Shown here: positions 16,025 to 23,404 of the stretch, one piece after another
Numbering within the stretch: the first letter of the stretch is position 1
Layout of the letters: the number at the start of each line of letters is the position of its first letter
Source of the DNA: Catenulispora pinistramenti
GTDB lineage: Bacteria > Actinomycetota > Actinomycetes > Streptomycetales > Catenulisporaceae
Direction: 5' to 3'
Assembly (NCBI RefSeq): GCF_018274385.1
Contig: NZ_JAAFYZ010000026.1
Span: forward strand, 1 to 64,000
DNA length: 64,000 bases
The notes under the pieces: model-generated
The model's input: the letters and a program-made list of their open reading frames with translations, nothing else
Databases searched by the model: none
Told to the model about the DNA's origin: nothing
Translations under genes and position numbers: made by a program

Positions 16025-17044
16025 TCAGCTCACGACGTTGGTCGTCCAGTTCGCCGGGTCTGTCCCGAGCGAGGTGATCCGGTCCAGCAGTCCCTTCGCC
16101 CCGCCGATCGAGGCCAGGGGATCCGAGCCGTGCTGGTCGTCCTGGACGCAGATGTGCAGGCCGTCAGAGTCCTCGCAGGTGCCGCCCTTCGGCTCGGCGC
16201 TGACGATGTGCGGGTTCGTCGCGGTCACCGACTTGCCCCCCGAGGCCGTGATGCTGAAGGAGGGGCTGGGATCGCCGGGCTTGTGGTAAGCCAGCACCAC
16301 GTTGAACCCGTCCACCCCGATCGCCGCCGGGTCGTCCAGTTCGGCCGTCTCAAGGGTGAAGCCCTTGGGCAGGCCCTCGATGTGGATCGGCAGCGGCACC
16401 GCGGTGCCGTCGGCGGCCGCCGAGTCGGCGACCTTCAGCAGCGTCGCCTCCTGGTCGCCGGCGATAGTGCCGCTGAGCCTGAGCCAGGACCCGGACGCGG
16501 TCTGCCAGTCCACAGACAGCGCGGCCGGAACGACGTACGGGTTCGTCACCAGATAAGCCCGCTGGCTTCCGGCCACGGTCACCGGCTTCCTCGTCGTGCC
16601 GGCCGGCTCATACGGTTCCGTCGCCGAGGAGGTCAGCACCAGCGCTGGCGCAGTGGTCGAGGTGTTCGAATACGACTGGCTTGTCTGCGCGGTGACGCCG
16701 TTGCCGTAGTCCCCGCTGTCGTGGGCCGTTGCCTGGAAGCCGGCCGGCAGCCAGCCGAACCGGGCTCCCTTGGTGAGCGGATCGGTGCCGGTGAAGCCGT
16801 GCCCGGCCGCCGCGCTCGCGGCCGCGGTGCCCGCCCCGGCCGGCGACGTGCCGCCGAGCCCGTTCACCACCAGCGCACAGGCCGCCACCACCGCGACGCC
16901 GCCGCCGATCGGCGCCAACCGTGAGGCCAGCACGCGGCGCCGGCCGTCCTCGCGGGCCCGGCCGAGGTCGAAGGTGCTCACGGGGGCATCGGCGTACTCG
17001 GCCGCCACGTGGTCTTCCAGCACGGTCTTCAAGTCATGGGTCAT
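16025..17044 (-). CDS. Membrane-anchored putative anti-sigma partner
   Basis: A 339-aa protein. A short cytoplasmic N-terminus (EDHVAAEYADAPVSTFDLGRA) is followed by one membrane segment (APIGGGVAVVAACALVVNGL, about 45-64) and a long extracellular part with no recognised domain. Its ATG overlaps the stop of the sigma factor gene (ATGA), so the two are translationally coupled. The topology and coupling fit a regulator of that sigma factor, but no zinc-binding anti-sigma motif is visible. A functionally parallel pair lies at 41072-43161. Confidence 0.65.
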   Translation of the reverse strand: MTHDLKTVLEDHVAAEYADAPVSTFDLGRAREDGRRRVLASRLAPIGGGVAVVAACALVVNGLGGTSPAGAGTAAASAAAGHGFTGTDPLTKGARFGWLPAGFQATAHDSGDYGNGVTAQTSQSYSNTSTTAPALVLTSSATEPYEPAGTTRKPVTVAGSQRAYLVTNPYVVPAALSVDWQTASGSWLRLSGTIAGDQEATLLKVADSAAADGTAVPLPIHIEGLPKGFTLETAELDDPAAIGVDGFNVVLAYHKPGDPSPSFSITASGGKSVTATNPHIVSAEPKGGTCEDSDGLHICVQDDQHGSDPLASIGGAKGLLDRITSLGTDPANWTTNVVS

Positions 17045-17577
17045 CGGGTTACCTCCATATCAGGGATCAGATTCGGATCGAGAAGGTTGCGCAGGTTGGC
17101 CAGGGCACGCACAGACTGACTCTTCACGGTGCCCGCCGAGCAGCCCATCGCCTCGGCGGTCTGCTCGACCGACAGGTCGCAGTAGAAGCGCAGCACCACG
17201 GTCACGCGCTGCCGCAGCGACAACTGGGCCAGCGCCGTCTTCACCACCAGCCCCAGCTCCAGGTCGACGGTCGCGGCCGGATCCGGCTCCGGATCGGCGG
17301 CGCTCCCGCCCCCGAATCGGTACAGCATCGTCCACTTCGCCCACCCGGACCGTTGTTCGGCCAGGAAGGTGTTGACCAATATCCGGCGAGCGTAGCCGTC
17401 GACATTGTCGAACCGGCGGGCCCGGTGCCACTGCGTGTAGAGCTTGGTGACCGCGCTCTGCATCAGGTCGTCAGCGCGGTGCCAGTCTCCACACAGCAGG
17501 AAGGCGACCCGCCGCAGCCAGCCTTGGCGCGCGCTGACATATTCGGTGAACTCGGCGTCGCGGTCGTGCTTCGCCAT
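17041..17577 (-). CDS. SigE-family ECF RNA polymerase sigma factor
   Basis: A 178-aa sigma factor of the actinobacterial SigE subgroup. Region 2 contains FTEYVSARQGWLRRVAFLLCGD and ADDLMQSAVTKLYTQW. Region 4 contains LSLRQRVTVVLRFYCDLSVEQ and AMGCSAGTVKSQSVRAL. The ATG at 17577 follows GAGGGGAAG. A GACAAC element 60 bp upstream (17637-17642, minus strand) resembles the -35 of ECF promoters, so autoregulation is possible. It is co-transcribed with the membrane protein gene it overlaps. Confidence 0.9.
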   Translation of the reverse strand: MAKHDRDAEFTEYVSARQGWLRRVAFLLCGDWHRADDLMQSAVTKLYTQWHRARRFDNVDGYARRILVNTFLAEQRSGWAKWTMLYRFGGGSAADPEPDPAATVDLELGLVVKTALAQLSLRQRVTVVLRFYCDLSVEQTAEAMGCSAGTVKSQSVRALANLRNLLDPNLIPDMEVTR

Positions 17578-17999
17578 AGGCTTCCCCTCTTGGTCGGTGT
17601 CCGGACTCCCACCTAATGCATCCGGACCCCCATTGGGTTGTCGGTAGCTCAGCATCTCTCCGGGCAGTTTCGTCGGTCCTGACTGGACCAGTGAGTCGTC
17701 GGTGTATGAAATGCAGCGATGCCCAGCGGCCAGGGCCGCAGGCTGGCTTCATCACCGGCCCGGATCCAGGCTCGGAGTTCGTCCATGCCATGACCTGCTC
17801 GGACTGGCGCCGACCACAACTCGCCGCGTCGACGATCTCGACGAGTTGGCCGAGGCCACCAGTACCGTCGCACGGACCTATCGCGCACAGTCCGCCGCCG
17901 CCCAGGAGATCCGTCAGCTCGTCGGCGGCGCACGTGAGCTCGACCTACTCGCGGTGCGCGGGCTCGGGTTGCTCGGGCTCAAGGACTCCCTGCTACGTG

Positions 18000-18360
18000 C
18001 AGGAGTCTGAGCCCGCTCGGCGCCACTTGCGATACGGGTTCTCATCATCGATGCCGACAGCGGCGCCGCCGCACGCCGGGCCGCTGAAGTCGGCGAGAAC
18101 GCCGCTGGGTTCGCGGTCAGCGTCCGCCTGGCTGAACACAAGCTCGCAGAGCTCGCGGCGATGCCTGGCCTCGTCCTCACCGCATACCGCTACTCGGCCC
18201 TGCCGACCTGACGCGTCATCGCCCTCGACGAAACCATGTTCGTGAGCACCTCTGATGAGGAGCGGGAAGGGCACGCCTCACCGATTTACCACGTAGACGT
18301 GGCGACCGGCGGTGTTCTGTATCGAGGTTTCCGACGCATGTTTAATTTGAGGATCTCTGC
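18000..18360 (+). pseudogene. Relic of an unrecognised regulator-like gene
   Basis: The plus strand has an interrupted frame. VLIIDADSGAAARRAAEVGENAAGFAV continues to LTAYRYSALPT and a stop, then resumes as RVIALDETMFVSTSDEERE and GGVLYRGFRRMFNL before a second stop. The codon pattern looks protein-coding and the second part resembles the C-termini of some actinobacterial DNA-binding proteins, but I cannot assign the family. The flanks (17578-17999 and 18361-18494) hold no gene I can support. Confidence 0.35.
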
Positions 18361-18494
18361 TTCCCGCGCGCGGGGATGGTCCCTTCCACGTGGGCATGGA
18401 GGTGGTGGTCGCGAAGCACTCCCCGCACATGCGCAGGGTCCCACACAGCTGGCGCTGCTTACGAGCCGACACGACGCCGATCACGCGCGGACGA

Positions 18495-20276
18495 TCATTG
18501 AGGCTGTGCGTAAATCCAGAGTCTTTTGCCACCGCTGATCGCCAGCAGGGCATTGCCACGGCTCAGTACGGCATCGAGTGCCGGCCCGGGATGCTTGGCA
18601 TCGCGGTGTGCGTCGAGTTTCGCCACCAAGTGGCGGTTCGCTACCTGCCACAGGTGCACCGTGCCTGAACCGGCGCTGGTGACAATTGTCTGGCGGTCAG
18701 GACTCAGCCGCGCTGAACATAGATCCTTGATCTGGGCAGTGAGCGGCTCGGGTCGACCTCCGGTACGTATCGCGGCGAGGTACTGGCGACCGCTGTGCCG
18801 ACGGGCGAAGACCACCTCTCCGCCCGGACCGTAGGCGAAGCATGACAGGTCAGCATCCTCAAAGCGGACGTTCCGTAGCCGGTTGCCGGTGACTGGATCC
18901 CAGGTGAACAGGCTCTTCCCTCCGGTCGCGCCCAGTACGGTGCCATCCGGCGAGAAGGACACCGCCTGCACCTCACCTGAATGCTCGGTCAGGACCCTGA
19001 CCAGGGCTCCGGTCTGGGTGTTCCACAGCGCCACCCTGCCATCCAACCCGCCGCTGGCCAGGAGTCTTCCGTCAGGACTGAATGCAAGCGCCGTGACAGC
19101 GAGAGCGTGGCCGTTCAGCTCGCGGTGCCTGGAGTTCGCCGGATTCCACAGCCGGACTGTCGCGTCCTCGCCTCCCGTGGCGAGGCGAGAACCGTCCCAC
19201 TTGTACGCTACGCAGCGAACCTCACCTCGGTGTCCCGGCAGCGTTCGGACGAGAATTCCCTTCGCCGGATCCCACAATCGGACCATGCCGTCGGTGCCCG
19301 CTGCGGCAAGGAACCTGGCACTGGGCGAGAACGCCAGCGCGAGCACGCTTCCCTTGTACCCCTTGATCGTCCGGAGCAGCCGTGTCGGCATTGAGGCAGG
19401 TGCGATCACCGCCGGTGCATCGAATACCTTCTTCGGTCGCGCCGGCGGTTGTTGCGGGGCCGCGAGTATCGAGATGGCCTGCGCCGCGGAGGGGCGCTCA
19501 GCCGGGTCCTTCACCAGCAGCGCCATGATCAGCTCAGCCAACGTGCCAGGAGGCTCCGGCGGCGACGGTTCGTCGACAAGCACCGCGGACATCGAGGCGG
19601 CCGGATTGTCCCGCCGGAACGGTGAACGGCCGGTGACCATGTGGTAGAGCGTGACACCGAGCGAGAACAGGTCACTCGAAGGTTCTTCCTGCGTGCCGCG
19701 CATCCGCTCGGGAGCCATGTACTCAAGCGAGCCGATGAACTTTCCGGTGCTGGTCATCGCTGTGTCACCGGAGCGCCGGGCGATCCCGAAGTCTGTCAGT
19801 AGCACCCTGCCGTCCTCGGTCAGCAGGACATTTCCCGGCTTCACATCACGATGCACGATCCCGACCTTGTGCGCCGCATTCAGCGCGTCGAGCAGTGCCC
19901 GCGCCACTCGCGTGGTCGCCTCGGCAGATACCGAGCCGTGCTGAGCCAGCAGGTCCGCGACAGACATGCCGTGGATCAGCCGCATGACGATCCAGGGCCG
20001 AGCGTCCTCGATCAGCACGTCGTAGACCGCCACGACATTCGGATGGTCGCGCAACTGCGCCGCGTTCCGCGCCTCACGTTGCGCCCTTGCCAGCAGCTCA
20101 TCGCGCTCAGCGGCCGGAATACCGGTATCCAGTTGGACTTCCTTGATCGCCACGTGCACGTCCAACGCCTTATCACGCGCCCGCCAAACGCGCCCCATAC
20201 CGCCAGAACCCAGCATGCTCAGCAGTTGGTAACGCCCAGCGATGACCTGTCCCGCTTCGGACATGCGACCCGCCAC
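18495..20276 (-). CDS. Serine/threonine protein kinase with C-terminal WD40 propeller
   Basis: A 593-aa protein. The Hanks-type kinase domain (about 15-275) has the glycine loop LGSGGMGRVW, ATP-binding Lys45 in VAIKEV, HRDVKPGN with catalytic Asp144, and DFGIAR with Asp162. About seven WD40 repeats follow from residue 310 (for example LAFSPDGRLLASGGLDGRVALW). No membrane segment is seen, unlike PASTA kinases, so it is probably cytoplasmic and the propeller acts as a sensor or scaffold. The start is GTG at 20276 close to AGGAGG; the ATG at 20264 is the alternative. No clear partner or substrate gene is adjacent. Confidence 0.9.
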   Translation of the reverse strand: MAGRMSEAGQVIAGRYQLLSMLGSGGMGRVWRARDKALDVHVAIKEVQLDTGIPAAERDELLARAQREARNAAQLRDHPNVVAVYDVLIEDARPWIVMRLIHGMSVADLLAQHGSVSAEATTRVARALLDALNAAHKVGIVHRDVKPGNVLLTEDGRVLLTDFGIARRSGDTAMTSTGKFIGSLEYMAPERMRGTQEEPSSDLFSLGVTLYHMVTGRSPFRRDNPAASMSAVLVDEPSPPEPPGTLAELIMALLVKDPAERPSAAQAISILAAPQQPPARPKKVFDAPAVIAPASMPTRLLRTIKGYKGSVLALAFSPSARFLAAAGTDGMVRLWDPAKGILVRTLPGHRGEVRCVAYKWDGSRLATGGEDATVRLWNPANSRHRELNGHALAVTALAFSPDGRLLASGGLDGRVALWNTQTGALVRVLTEHSGEVQAVSFSPDGTVLGATGGKSLFTWDPVTGNRLRNVRFEDADLSCFAYGPGGEVVFARRHSGRQYLAAIRTGGRPEPLTAQIKDLCSARLSPDRQTIVTSAGSGTVHLWQVANRHLVAKLDAHRDAKHPGPALDAVLSRGNALLAISGGKRLWIYAQPQ

Positions 20277-20458
20277 CCCCTCCTGAATCAGGATATCGAG
20301 AAGGCGATCCGCAGCGGCCAGCGGGAAAGCGTGATCACTGCGTCCTCAACCGGTCCGATACCTGCCCTCGGGCAACGCTCGGGTTCTAGGGCGGCCTTAC
20401 GCTACCGGGCCGACCACCCGGCATGACAAACCTAGCCAGATCGCAACCGCCGATCGGG

Positions 20459-20496
20459 CCTAATCGGTTGAGACACGCCTAATCGGTTGAGACACA
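20459..20496. repeat. Two tandem 19-bp repeats at a gene-truncation point
   Basis: CCTAATCGGTTGAGACAC plus one base occurs twice, head to tail (20459-20477 and 20478-20496). The repeats form the 3' end of the truncated frame next door. They may be remnants of a transposon end or target-site duplications at the breakpoint. Confidence 0.6.
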
Positions 20497-20942
20497 CTGA
20501 CAAGCCGAAGCTCGCCGCAGCGATCGCAGGGTGCCCGCTTGTCTTCGACGGCCTGCCGCAGGCCGACGCGCTGGGCCTCGTCCATGGCGTCGTCGGGGAC
20601 ATCGGCGGGCCGCTGACGCAGCTCTGGGGCCCGCTCGGCGGTGTAGTCGCGGACGGCGGCGGCGTCCAGCCACAGGGCGAGCCGCGCCGGGACCGGCGGG
20701 GGATCCGGCAGGTCGACCCGAGTCAGGGTGAGCCAGGACCCGATGTCGGCGGCCGCGGTACTGCCGCCGGCGAAGGTGCGCAGCCCCGGGAAATCGCCGG
20801 GCAAATCGTCGAACCACAGGATCCGGCGCGCGGCGTCAAGGGTCCGCATAGGCCTGGTGCGCAGCTCGCTCGACTCGGCGAGGAACGCGAACAGGCGCTG
20901 GGCGTGCTTCGCTGTCGCGGCGTCTGAGTGTCCGTAGTCCAC
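20460..20942 (-). pseudogene. N-terminal fragment of a large helicase-like/AAA protein
   Basis: A 160-aa frame begins MDYGHSDAATAKHAQRLFAF, then RTLDAARRILWFDDLP and LTLTRVDLPDPPPVPARLALWL. This resembles the opening of very large actinobacterial AAA/helicase proteins, but no Walker motifs follow. The frame runs into the tandem 19-bp repeats and stops, so the gene was cut after about 145 codons. Assignment to the helicase group is tentative; truncation is more certain. Confidence 0.45.
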
Positions 20943-21082
20943 TGGTCAATTAAGCCAGGCGCGGGGCGCTGATGTCGCCGGGCCTCTCAATCGGACTGGC
21001 GTTCTAACACGCGATCACCTCACCCGCATCCCGTGGCGCTGTCCCAGGACCGGTCCTCGGACCGTTCTGCTCTACTGCGGCC

Positions 21083-21682
21083 ATGGCAAAACTCGCGTGG
21101 GCATGGAAGCCCGCCACAGCGGCCCTCCTCGCCGCGGCCGCACTCAGCACCGTGGCCGGCTGCTCCAGCGGCTCGGAAGCCAGCGTCCCGGCTGGGGACA
21201 CCAAGCCTGGCACCGCGCTGCCGTTCGGCACCATGGCCACGGTCCGTATCAGTCAGGACAAGGGTGCCGCCGCCGAGGGGATCACCGTCCTGGACGTCAG
21301 CAAAGCGAACATGTCGGACTTCCAGCAGCTGCAGCATCCGGAGGAGGTGGCCGGCAAGACCGCCTACTACGTGCACTATCGGATTACCAAGACCGATGCC
21401 ACCGCCACCACCGGCATCCAAGCTCAGGACCTGATTCTGGGCAGTGATCCGGACCACCTGCTCGGCGGGATGAACGTGCTCAACTTCAATCCTTTCGACG
21501 ACACGCCGAACTTCCCCTGCGAGCCTGCGCTGACCGAGCATCTGAACAACCAGCCGGCCGGGTCGACACTGGACGGCTGCGCGATCTTCCTGCAGGATGC
21601 CGGCGACACCTCGGCGGTTAAGGCAATGTGGGTAGGCCAGTCCGTGCAGAACTACGAGAAGAAGCCGATTGTCTGGCAATAG
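21083..21682 (+). CDS. Putative secreted lipoprotein
   Basis: A 199-aa protein. The N-terminus WAWKPATAALLAAAALS leads to the lipobox TVAGC, with Cys27 as the lipidation site. The mature part has a short beta-rich domain including VRISQDKGAAAEGITVLDVS and two later Cys residues (FPCEP and DGCAIF) that may pair. It resembles the many DUF4352-like extracytoplasmic lipoproteins of actinobacteria, but I cannot confirm the domain. No operon partner is evident. Confidence 0.75.
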   Translation: MAKLAWAWKPATAALLAAAALSTVAGCSSGSEASVPAGDTKPGTALPFGTMATVRISQDKGAAAEGITVLDVSKANMSDFQQLQHPEEVAGKTAYYVHYRITKTDATATTGIQAQDLILGSDPDHLLGGMNVLNFNPFDDTPNFPCEPALTEHLNNQPAGSTLDGCAIFLQDAGDTSAVKAMWVGQSVQNYEKKPIVWQ

Positions 21683-22012
21683 GCCGTGGACAACGTTGCT
21701 CCCAGTTTCCCTGTTGTTCGCCAGGCGCTTGTGCCAGCCACCTCGTGCCGCGATACGAGCATCTCCGTCTACTGCGAACCTGTGGGTCGACTAGGCTGTT
21801 CGGTGCGCCGACCTGGTGCGGTCCCGCGTCGGCGTTTACTACGTGCTGTGGCGGACATTAGCGGCCGGGCACAGCGCCATCCGAATGCGAGGAAGCATGA
21901 ACATGTCCCCCCGCGAAGCCGACGAGTTCCGCGTGTGCGTTGTCGCCGGTTCTGTCGCCGGGCGCCGGGTCCGCGGCATGGGCCAGACTGCCCACGCGGC
22001 AGCCGGGGTCTG

Positions 22013-22804
22013 ATGGCGGTCGGCGTGGAGGCGGATGCGGCGCGGGCCGCCGTGATAGTCGTCGGCGGCCATGAGGCCGGCGCCGGCGTGGCTGTGGATC
22101 CGTTGGCCGAGCACGGGCCGCTGCTGCGCGCGTCGTCGGCGCGGAGGGCGCTGGACGCGACCGTACGTCAGGCTCTTGACAGCACCGATCTACCGGTGTG
22201 TGTGGTGCCGATGACGCTGGGGCGCGATCCCCTGCTGGTCGCCGACACCGCTCGCACGCTCACGTCGCTGACCGGCGGCGCGGCGGCCGGCCGGGTGGTG
22301 CTGGCCGAGCCGTTCGGCAACGCGCCCCTGCTGGCCGGATGGCTCCGGGTGGCGGTGGCCGGCGCCGCGAGAGAGCACGGCGGGACGGACCTGGCGGTGC
22401 TGTTGACCGCGAACGCCGCCAACCGCTACGACGACGCCGAGCTGTTCCGGATCGCCCATCTGGTCAAGGTCCAAGAGGACGTTCCTTGGGTGGAAGTCGC
22501 TTTCCGCGGCGGCGATCCCGACCCCGCCGAGGGTGTCAAGCGCTGCGGGCAGCTGGGCGCACGCCGGGTCGCGGTGATCCCTGCGGGCTTCGGACCCGCG
22601 ACCGACGGCCCGATGCCTGGAGTCATCGACGGCGAACCGTTGCTGGCGCCCTCGGCGATCTCCGGCGTGCTCGCGACGCGTATCGCCGGGGCGATGCTCA
22701 AGCTCAGCCAGGGCGACGACGGGATCGCCGCCGGATTGGATGCCGACCACGGTCACGGGCACGGCGGTAAACGCTGGCAGGGTCCGGACTCCAGCGCCGG
22801 CTGA
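22013..22804 (+). CDS. CbiX/SirB-like chelatase family protein
   Basis: A 263-aa protein with two chelatase-like halves. The first begins AAVIVVGGHEAGAG, where the His may be the metal-site residue, followed by VCVVPMTLGRDPLLVADTA. The second has LAVLLTANAANRYDDAELFRIAHLV and RRVAVIPAGFG. The C-terminus is His-rich (DADHGHGHGG), as in several metal chelatases. The ATG at 22013 overlaps the stop of a 65-codon frame (21816-22013) that I cannot support as a gene. A metal-insertion or metal-handling role is inferred. The gap 21683-22012 has no other feature. Confidence 0.7.
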   Translation: MAVGVEADAARAAVIVVGGHEAGAGVAVDPLAEHGPLLRASSARRALDATVRQALDSTDLPVCVVPMTLGRDPLLVADTARTLTSLTGGAAAGRVVLAEPFGNAPLLAGWLRVAVAGAAREHGGTDLAVLLTANAANRYDDAELFRIAHLVKVQEDVPWVEVAFRGGDPDPAEGVKRCGQLGARRVAVIPAGFGPATDGPMPGVIDGEPLLAPSAISGVLATRIAGAMLKLSQGDDGIAAGLDADHGHGHGGKRWQGPDSSAG

Positions 22805-22849
22805 GCGGCGTTCAGACAGCTCCCGCGCGAGCCTTTTTCGCCGGTTCGC

Positions 22850-22978
22850 CGGTCCGGCCGGTTCGGCAGTCCGGCCGGTTCGGCAGTCCGGCCGGTTCGG
22901 CAGTCCGGCCAGTCCGGCAGTCCGGCCAGTCCGGCCAGTCCGCCAGCCCGGCCAGTCCGCCAAGCCGCCCGCAGTCAG
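22850..22978. repeat. GC-rich tandem repeat array
   Basis: A 17-bp unit (AGTCCGGCCGGTTCGGC) recurs about three times, then decays into 9-bp AGTCCGGCC units and CCAGTCCGCC variants. The array is non-coding, about 430-550 bp upstream of the trehalose gene. It probably arose by slippage. Confidence 0.8.
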
Positions 22979-22994
22979 CGCCGGTCCCCGGTCG

Positions 22995-23189
22995 TCAGCG
23001 CCAGCGCCAGTCGCCGGATCGCCTGTCGTTGCCGAAGGCAAGGTTGCGGCCATCTGCGCAGTTTCCATTCCCCGGAGGGTGCGGCGTGCTGCCGGGGGAT
23101 GCGGATTCGGCGGGTGGCGCGCTCGATGACGGCAACACGTACGCCTTCGTGTCGTCCAAGAGGTCAGCGGTGAAAAATTCGCATGCCAT
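22995..23189 (-). CDS. Possible 64-aa small protein
   Basis: The frame starts at ATG 23189 with GGAGG 5 bp upstream, a better ribosome site than most genes here. The protein begins MACEFFTADLLDDTKAYVLP, then a Ser/Pro/Ala-rich middle and a basic, Trp-containing end (RRSGDWRWR). The N-terminal codons are AT-richer than the surroundings. No homologue comes to mind and no modifying enzymes are adjacent, so a peptide precursor role is only a guess. The rest of 22805-23404 holds just the tandem repeat array. Confidence 0.35.
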   Translation of the reverse strand: MACEFFTADLLDDTKAYVLPSSSAPPAESASPGSTPHPPGNGNCADGRNLAFGNDRRSGDWRWR

Positions 23190-23404
23190 GATGCCTCCAG
23201 CACGATCTGGACGGCGTGAAGGACGCACCCGTGGAAGCAGTTACGCTCGATACCGCGCAGGGCCGTCGTCGCGTGCGCGCCGTGCGGCGTCAGGTCCTGT
23301 GACCCATGACATCGACCGGTGAGCGCACCCGTTCCTGCGGGCGCTGGGTGCGGCGCCGGGAGAACCGAGCGCCGTACACCCGTGATCGAACTCTTTGAGG
23401 AGGA

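Noticed and set aside
21690-22012. Cobalamin riboswitch ahead of the CbiX-like gene
   Set aside because: No B12-box or expected helices could be found in the 330-bp leader.
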